Assembly (NCBI GenBank): GCA_937625935.1
Contig: OW569394.1
Coordinates: 248,001 to 312,000 of the forward strand
Source: Tetramitus jugosus
Taxonomy: Eukaryota > Heterolobosea > Eutetramitea > Acrasida > Vahlkampfiidae
Direction of reading: 5' to 3'
Length of the DNA: 64,000 nucleotides
Shown in pieces: positions 63,159 to 64,000 of the stretch. The translations under genes and the position numbers were made by a program. Below the pieces are notes generated by a model. The model ran no database searches, was not told the origin of the DNA, and worked only from the letters and a program-made list of their open reading frames with translations. Positions within the stretch are counted from its first letter, which is position 1. Each line of letters opens with the position of its first letter.

Positions 63159-64000
63159 ATGACTAACACAAGCAATGGTAGTAATACTAGTAATACGGAA
63201 TTGATTGAAATGGGTGCTACTCCTGTATTGACAGTACGCGCTCATCCACCAAATCAAATTGTAGATAGGGTTGACAGTTTTGAACTGTCAATGAATCAGA
63301 AAGAAGAGGTAGATGGAAATGATGAACAAGAACAAGTATCAGAGGTTGAAAATGAAGAAGAAAATGGTGACGATGACCAAGAAATCAAATGGCACTTTCT
63401 CAACTATGACAAAGTCATGAAAAAGTTGGAATTGACTGAACAAGTGCCATCAGAATATCTCAAGACGGGACTCTCAAATGAGGAAGCTGAAAAGAGATTA
63501 CAAAAGTATGGACCAAATGTATTGGCATCTGGTGGTAGTAGAATTCCACTATGGATTCGGTTGCTGTTCAGACACTCGGTAACACTAATGAATCTTGTTT
63601 TGGTGACTGCTGCTATTCTGTGTGGCGTTGTCAAAGATTGGGTTGATCTGGGCGTGATTCTCTTTGTTGTCGCCGCCAACATTGCCATTGGATTCTTTCA
63701 AGAGTATCGAAGCGAGAATACGATGGCCAAATTGAAAAACTTAACAGCTCCACAGTGCAAAGTGTTACGTGAAGGTCAAGTACAACTAATTTTGTCCAGT
63801 AATGTAGTACCGGGTGATATTGTTGTATTGAAGGAGGGTGATTCTGTGCCTGCTGACTTACGGATTACTGAGTCAATCAACTTGGCGTGTAATGAAGCTC
63901 TATTAACAGGTGAAAGTGTACCTGTATCAAAAGTGAGTGATACACTGTCTCGTGGTGATACCAATGAGAATGGAGGTACTGAGATGAGAGCAGCTTCATT
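63159..64000 (+). CDS. P-type cation-transporting ATPase, N-terminal part (runs off window)
   Basis: The ATG at 63159 opens a frame continuous to the right edge (280 complete codons). An acidic N-terminus (about 70 residues) is followed by the cation-ATPase N-domain (KTGLSNEEAEKRLQKYGPNV), spans 1 and 2 (LVTAAILCGVV; VILFVVAANIAIGFFQEYRS) and the actuator domain with VVPGDIVVLKEGDSVPADLR and NEALLTGESVPVSK, where TGES is the dephosphorylation loop. The NEALLTGES form resembles ENA-type Na+/K+ pumps and type II pumps more than SERCA. Phosphorylation Asp and ion-site helices lie beyond the window, so the ion cannot be assigned. Divergent from the OCA2-like gene, 239 bp apart. Confidence 0.9.
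   Translation, partial: MTNTSNGSNTSNTELIEMGATPVLTVRAHPPNQIVDRVDSFELSMNQKEEVDGNDEQEQVSEVENEEENGDDDQEIKWHFLNYDKVMKKLELTEQVPSEYLKTGLSNEEAEKRLQKYGPNVLASGGSRIPLWIRLLFRHSVTLMNLVLVTAAILCGVVKDWVDLGVILFVVAANIAIGFFQEYRSENTMAKLKNLTAPQCKVLREGQVQLILSSNVVPGDIVVLKEGDSVPADLRITESINLACNEALLTGESVPVSKVSDTLSRGDTNENGGTEMRAAS

Overview
This is nuclear DNA of a free-living protist. The best fit is a heterolobosean amoeba of the Naegleria type. This is an inference from gene content, not a database match: very large RCC1/EGF/GPS surface proteins, a 7TM receptor fused to an RGS domain, F-box and LRR relatives, a cathepsin with a cysteine-rich N-terminus, a standard genetic code, and few short GT-AG introns. Genes are densely packed on both strands with no operon logic. 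I could place introns of about 70-250 bp by reading-frame continuity in the giant receptor, RGS receptor, LRR, E2, kinesin, Na/Ca exchanger and NADPH oxidase genes.

Layout. 1-930 is the 3' part of a ricin-B-like (beta-trefoil) protein. 1259-15662 is a giant surface receptor: signal peptide, six RCC1 propellers separated by EGF pairs, a long EGF array, PKD/REJ-like region, GPS motif and about nine membrane spans of polycystin-1 style. It is interrupted by one small frameshift near 7893. It converges on an RGS-7TM receptor (15675-17388, three exons). Next come an RCC1-like protein and a fibrinogen/EGF/GPS-like membrane protein, both on the minus strand, an LRR protein, a small charged protein and a voltage-gated K+ channel. 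A 5S rRNA gene (25624-25744, minus), a degenerate F-box/LRR gene and a tRNA-Leu(CAA) gene (27158-27239) follow. The middle holds a DDAH/CtlX-like amidinohydrolase, an E2 ubiquitin-conjugating enzyme, an SBBP-propeller/EGF/GPS-like membrane protein, LAS1, LSM8, a BRCT+BAH chromatin protein and a kinesin-12-like motor. The right third holds a broken GT49 glycosyltransferase, an NCLX-like Na+/Ca2+ exchanger, a cathepsin B-like protease with a one-base frameshift, two tandem-repeat secreted twin-CX3C proteins flanking a DUF676 lipase, a NADPH oxidase with an SH3 domain inside its NADPH-binding lobe, a PGAP5/Cdc1-like phosphoesterase, a broken F-box gene, a berberine-bridge-like oxidase, an OCA2/P-protein-like transporter and the 5' end of a P-type cation ATPase.

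Themes. Four genes are surface or sensory proteins built from RCC1/SBBP propellers, EGF, fibrinogen and GPS-like parts, and an RGS receptor lies beside them. The cathepsin, lipase, cysteine-rich peptides and oxidase form a stretch that would suit a phagotroph, but their adjacency does not prove a shared pathway. The strongest candidates for something undescribed are the SH3-in-NOX architecture, the twin-CX3C repeat family and the six-propeller polycystin-like receptor. Several small indels break otherwise good reading frames, so some 'pseudogenes' here may be assembly errors.
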